Of a stretch of DNA of 16,982 bases, positions 14,883 through 16,982 are shown in pieces. Both the position numbers and the translations under genes were made by a program. A model generated the notes under the pieces. That model saw nothing but the letters and a program-made list of their open reading frames with translations, searched no databases and was not told the origin of the DNA. This DNA comes from JBOGGN01 sp050744165 (GTDB lineage: Bacteria; Actinomycetota; Acidimicrobiia; Acidimicrobiales; Palsa-688), in the NCBI GenBank assembly GCA_050744165.1, contig JBOGGN010000451.1, positions 1 through 16,982 on the forward strand, in the 5' to 3' direction. Position 1 is the first letter of the stretch, and each line of letters opens with the position of its first letter.

Positions 14883-16511
14883 CTACACCGCCGGGGACGG
14901 GGTCAACTGGCCGGAGGCGGGTTCTCGCCCGTCGCGGCCACGCATGGTCCGCACGCCGATGAGAAGGATCACCCCGGCCACGAGAAGGCCGGCGAAGACC
15001 GCGGCCAGGTCGCGCGGCCAGTGGGAGCCGGTAGCCGGCAGCGGCGAGAACTGGACCCCCAGACCAAAGACATCCTGGGTCTGGGTGTTGACGTTGCCCA
15101 AACGGGTGTCCGCCCAGCCGAAGAAGGAATACTGGTTGGCCGAGGCGACGCCCGGCGGCTGGCGCACGTCGGAGTTGGCACTCACCCCGATGGAGAAGTC
15201 GATGGGCTGATCCGTGACCTTGACGTTCTTGGCCCAGGTGACGCCGGCGTCGTTGGTATAGGTGTAGTAGACGTCGGGAGCGAAGCCGTGCTGACCACGG
15301 AAGTCGTACCAGGCGACGTCGACCCGGCCGTTGGGAGCGACGCTCATCTCAGGCAAGAAGTGAAGGAATTGTTGGCTGAGGTCGTCATCGTTGAGCGGCA
15401 CCGGACTGCTCCAGGAGACGCCGCCATCAGTCGACCGCTGGAACAGGATATCCGCGGGGACCGCCGAGCCGTCGGGCCAGGCTGCGACCACCGTCAGGAA
15501 GGTGCCCTGGGGCCCGCCGAGGGGAACCCACCGGATGGCGGTTTCCAGCACCGGGCCCATTGGGGTGTGCACGATGGGCCCCGTCGTGGAGACGGTCCAC
15601 GTCTTGCCCTGATCGGTCGAGCGAGCCGTCAAGACGGGCATGGACGCCCGTGGCCCGGGGATCGTCACACCCGAGGCCGTTCTCGGCCCCGAAACCACCT
15701 CTACCTCGCCCTTGGAGCTCACCGCCAGGAAGGGGGCACTCATGAGCAACTTGTAGCTGACACCGTTGATCGTCTGTGTTACGTGGGAGAACTGGTTGAT
15801 GTTCACCGGCGTACCGAAGGTCTGGCCTCCGTCGGTGGAAACCGCGACCATGGTGAAGCTGTTGGCGTTCGGTGTCCCCGGTTTGGCCATGGGATAACTG
15901 CGGCCGTAGCCGACGTACACCACGTCCTTGGGGCCGCTGGTGTTGACCGCGACCGATGTCACCGGGGAGTTGAAGGTGACATTGGCGCCGAGCATGCCTC
16001 GGGCGTTGTCGACCACGGTGGTCGACCACGTCGTGCCCAGGTCCGTCGAGCGCGCCAGCAGCACGCTGTAGTCGGCGCTCCTGCTGTCACCCCCGTCGGT
16101 CGCCCCATACCCGCCGAGCGCGTAGTACAGGGTGTGGTTGCGACCCCACGCCAAGGGGGCCACGATCACACCACCGAAGGTGTTGGTGCAGTCGGGGTAG
16201 GACTTGAGCGCCGGGAGATTCGGAAGGATCGTCCATGTCTTTCCGGCGTCGACCGACCGGGACAGGTAGCACACGTTGGTCCGCAACTCGGCCATAGCGG
16301 CCACGATGACCCGCGGGTTCTGCGGATCGGCCAGCATGTAGGGGCTGCTGAAGGTCCGTGACGGGACGGGATCGTCCTTGGTCATCTGCACCGCCGCCGT
16401 CCTGCCGGTGATTTTGGTGGTGCCCGTGGCTCCGGCCACCGCCGGCATCGCCGCTCCCATCATCGATGCCGCGGCCAGCACGATCCACGGCCGGATCCCC
16501 CTACGTGCCAT
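14883..16511 (-). CDS. Secreted BNR/Asp-box repeat (sialidase-fold) protein with LPATG motif
   Basis: A 542-residue cell-surface protein. A signal peptide (1 to about 27) ends near AMPAVAGA. The body is a beta-propeller of the sialidase/photosystem-assembly type with six Asp boxes: SVDAGKTW (86), STDLGTTW (155), STDGGQTF (225), STDQGKTW (298), STDGGVSW (360) and TNDAGVTW (419). No sialidase arginine triad or FRIP motif is evident, so glycosidase activity is not supported. The C-terminus has LPATG (491-495), a hydrophobic stretch, then Arg-rich residues, the plan of a sortase signal. The tail after the membrane segment is long for a sortase substrate, so a simple membrane anchor is the alternative. 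No sortase gene is in the window. The start is ATG 16511, with GGAGGA 9 nt upstream. The frame upstream overlaps the preceding gene. Surface binding or turnover of glycans or proteins is inference. Confidence 0.9.
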   Translation of the reverse strand: MARRGIRPWIVLAAASMMGAAMPAVAGATGTTKITGRTAAVQMTKDDPVPSRTFSSPYMLADPQNPRVIVAAMAELRTNVCYLSRSVDAGKTWTILPNLPALKSYPDCTNTFGGVIVAPLAWGRNHTLYYALGGYGATDGGDSRSADYSVLLARSTDLGTTWSTTVVDNARGMLGANVTFNSPVTSVAVNTSGPKDVVYVGYGRSYPMAKPGTPNANSFTMVAVSTDGGQTFGTPVNINQFSHVTQTINGVSYKLLMSAPFLAVSSKGEVEVVSGPRTASGVTIPGPRASMPVLTARSTDQGKTWTVSTTGPIVHTPMGPVLETAIRWVPLGGPQGTFLTVVAAWPDGSAVPADILFQRSTDGGVSWSSPVPLNDDDLSQQFLHFLPEMSVAPNGRVDVAWYDFRGQHGFAPDVYYTYTNDAGVTWAKNVKVTDQPIDFSIGVSANSDVRQPPGVASANQYSFFGWADTRLGNVNTQTQDVFGLGVQFSPLPATGSHWPRDLAAVFAGLLVAGVILLIGVRTMRGRDGREPASGQLTPSPAV

Positions 16512-16520
16512 CTCTACCTG

Positions 16521-16526
16521 TCCTCC
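16521..16526 (-). promoter_or_regulatory. Shine-Dalgarno of the BNR protein
   Basis: The minus strand reads GGAGGA, 9 nt before the ATG at 16511. It settles the start against the much longer upstream frame, which enters the neighbouring gene. Confidence 0.65.
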
Positions 16527-16629
16527 GATCGAACTACGACATAGAGGGCGCGCTCGTTCAGCGGACGCGAACCTCGCTCTTTGGTGCCTGTCGGTCACGC
16601 CTGCGACCTGCGCCGCAAGCGTGAACCCG

Positions 16630-16982
16630 TCAACCGTTGACTGCTTCGCCCTCTGGACGGCGGCGCCGGGAGGCGCTCGCCACGAAAATGCCGCCCGCCG
16701 CCAGGAACAGGCTGGCACCGGCCACGCCCAGGGCAATGAGTACGAGCGTCCCAAACCCGCCGCTGTTCGAACTCTGGCTCAGTGTGGCCAGCGGTGCGGG
16801 CGAGGCGGGCGCGGCCGACGTCGAACCTACTTGGATGAGTACTCGAGCAGGTGTTCCATTGGCCGCCCCGTTGTTGAGACCGTTGGCCGTGGTCGCCGAT
16901 TCCGTCGCCACCAACACGTGGGGACCGTTGGACAGGTCGGCGGGCAGGGAGATGGACTGGACGAAGTCGCCCGAGTTGGGCG
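16630..16982 (-). CDS. C-terminal end of a surface-anchored protein, 5' end outside window
   Basis: The frame is open to the right edge and ends at TGA 16630; 117 residues are visible. The first part, with SISLPADLSNGPHVLVATES, resembles the last beta-strands of an Ig-like or carbohydrate-binding-like extracellular domain seen repeatedly in actinobacterial surface proteins. A Ser/Ala/Pro linker follows, then a membrane segment (GTLVLIALGVAGASLFLAAG) and a basic end with SRRRRPEG, consistent with C-terminal anchoring outside-to-inside. No LPXTG motif is visible. It precedes the BNR protein on the same strand by 118 nt, so the two may form a surface-protein pair. No function can be given from this fragment. 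Confidence 0.75.
   Translation of the reverse strand, partial: PNSGDFVQSISLPADLSNGPHVLVATESATTANGLNNGAANGTPARVLIQVGSTSAAPASPAPLATLSQSSNSGGFGTLVLIALGVAGASLFLAAGGIFVASASRRRRPEGEAVNG

Noticed and set aside
14883..16511. Annotating the BNR protein as a sialidase enzyme
   Set aside because: Asp boxes define the propeller fold, but the catalytic arginine triad and FRIP motif are not visible, so enzyme activity is not supported.
16512..16754. Upstream extension of the BNR protein frame
   Set aside because: It overlaps the C-terminus of the preceding gene and would place the signal peptide internally. GGAGGA before 16511 gives a better start.

Overview
The window is high-GC DNA with many GTG starts, few Shine-Dalgarno sites and a repeated TANNNT hexamer 6-10 nt before start codons. 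This is the leaderless-transcript style of Actinomycetota. Bacterial-type homospermidine synthase, a glyA-wecA pair and C-terminally anchored BNR proteins together suggest a member of Acidimicrobiia or a neighbouring class. That placement is inference. No rRNA, tRNA, insertion sequence, phage gene or CRISPR array was seen.

Layout. (a) 1-2589, minus strand: serine hydroxymethyltransferase (glyA), then 8 nt later a WecA/MraY-family sugar-phosphate transferase that runs off the left edge. (b) 2645-3784: a DUF1345 membrane protein, then about 470 nt without a convincing gene, holding a 19-bp tandem repeat array and an inverted copy of it. (c) 3785-6766: a 993-residue protein joining an FAD-binding oxidoreductase-like half to a degenerate ATP-grasp half through a Gly/Ala-rich linker. 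(d) 6827-11336: a cyclic-nucleotide-binding-domain protein, an ornithine-type decarboxylase, an FHA-nucleotide cyclase and homospermidine synthase. (e) 11543-13223: a RibD/DHFR-fold reductase and an unrecognised lipoprotein. (f) 13254-14870: Sua5/YrdC threonylcarbamoyl-AMP synthase and an aquaporin, transcribed divergently. (g) 14883-16982, minus strand: a secreted BNR-repeat protein with an LPATG motif and the C-terminal end of another surface-anchored protein.

How the genes may work together. The decarboxylase would make putrescine and homospermidine synthase would use it, giving a two-enzyme route to homospermidine. A nucleotide cyclase and a cNMP-binding protein sit among these genes, so a link between cyclic-nucleotide signalling and polyamine synthesis is possible but unproven. 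glyA-wecA normally lies beside sua5 and the ATP-synthase operon in Actinomycetota. Here sua5 lies about 10.7 kb away, with block (b)-(e) in between.

The strongest candidates for something new are the FAD/ATP-grasp fusion, the cyclase with guanylate-cyclase-like specificity residues set in a polyamine locus, and the consistent leaderless promoter geometry, which also corrects several start codons.
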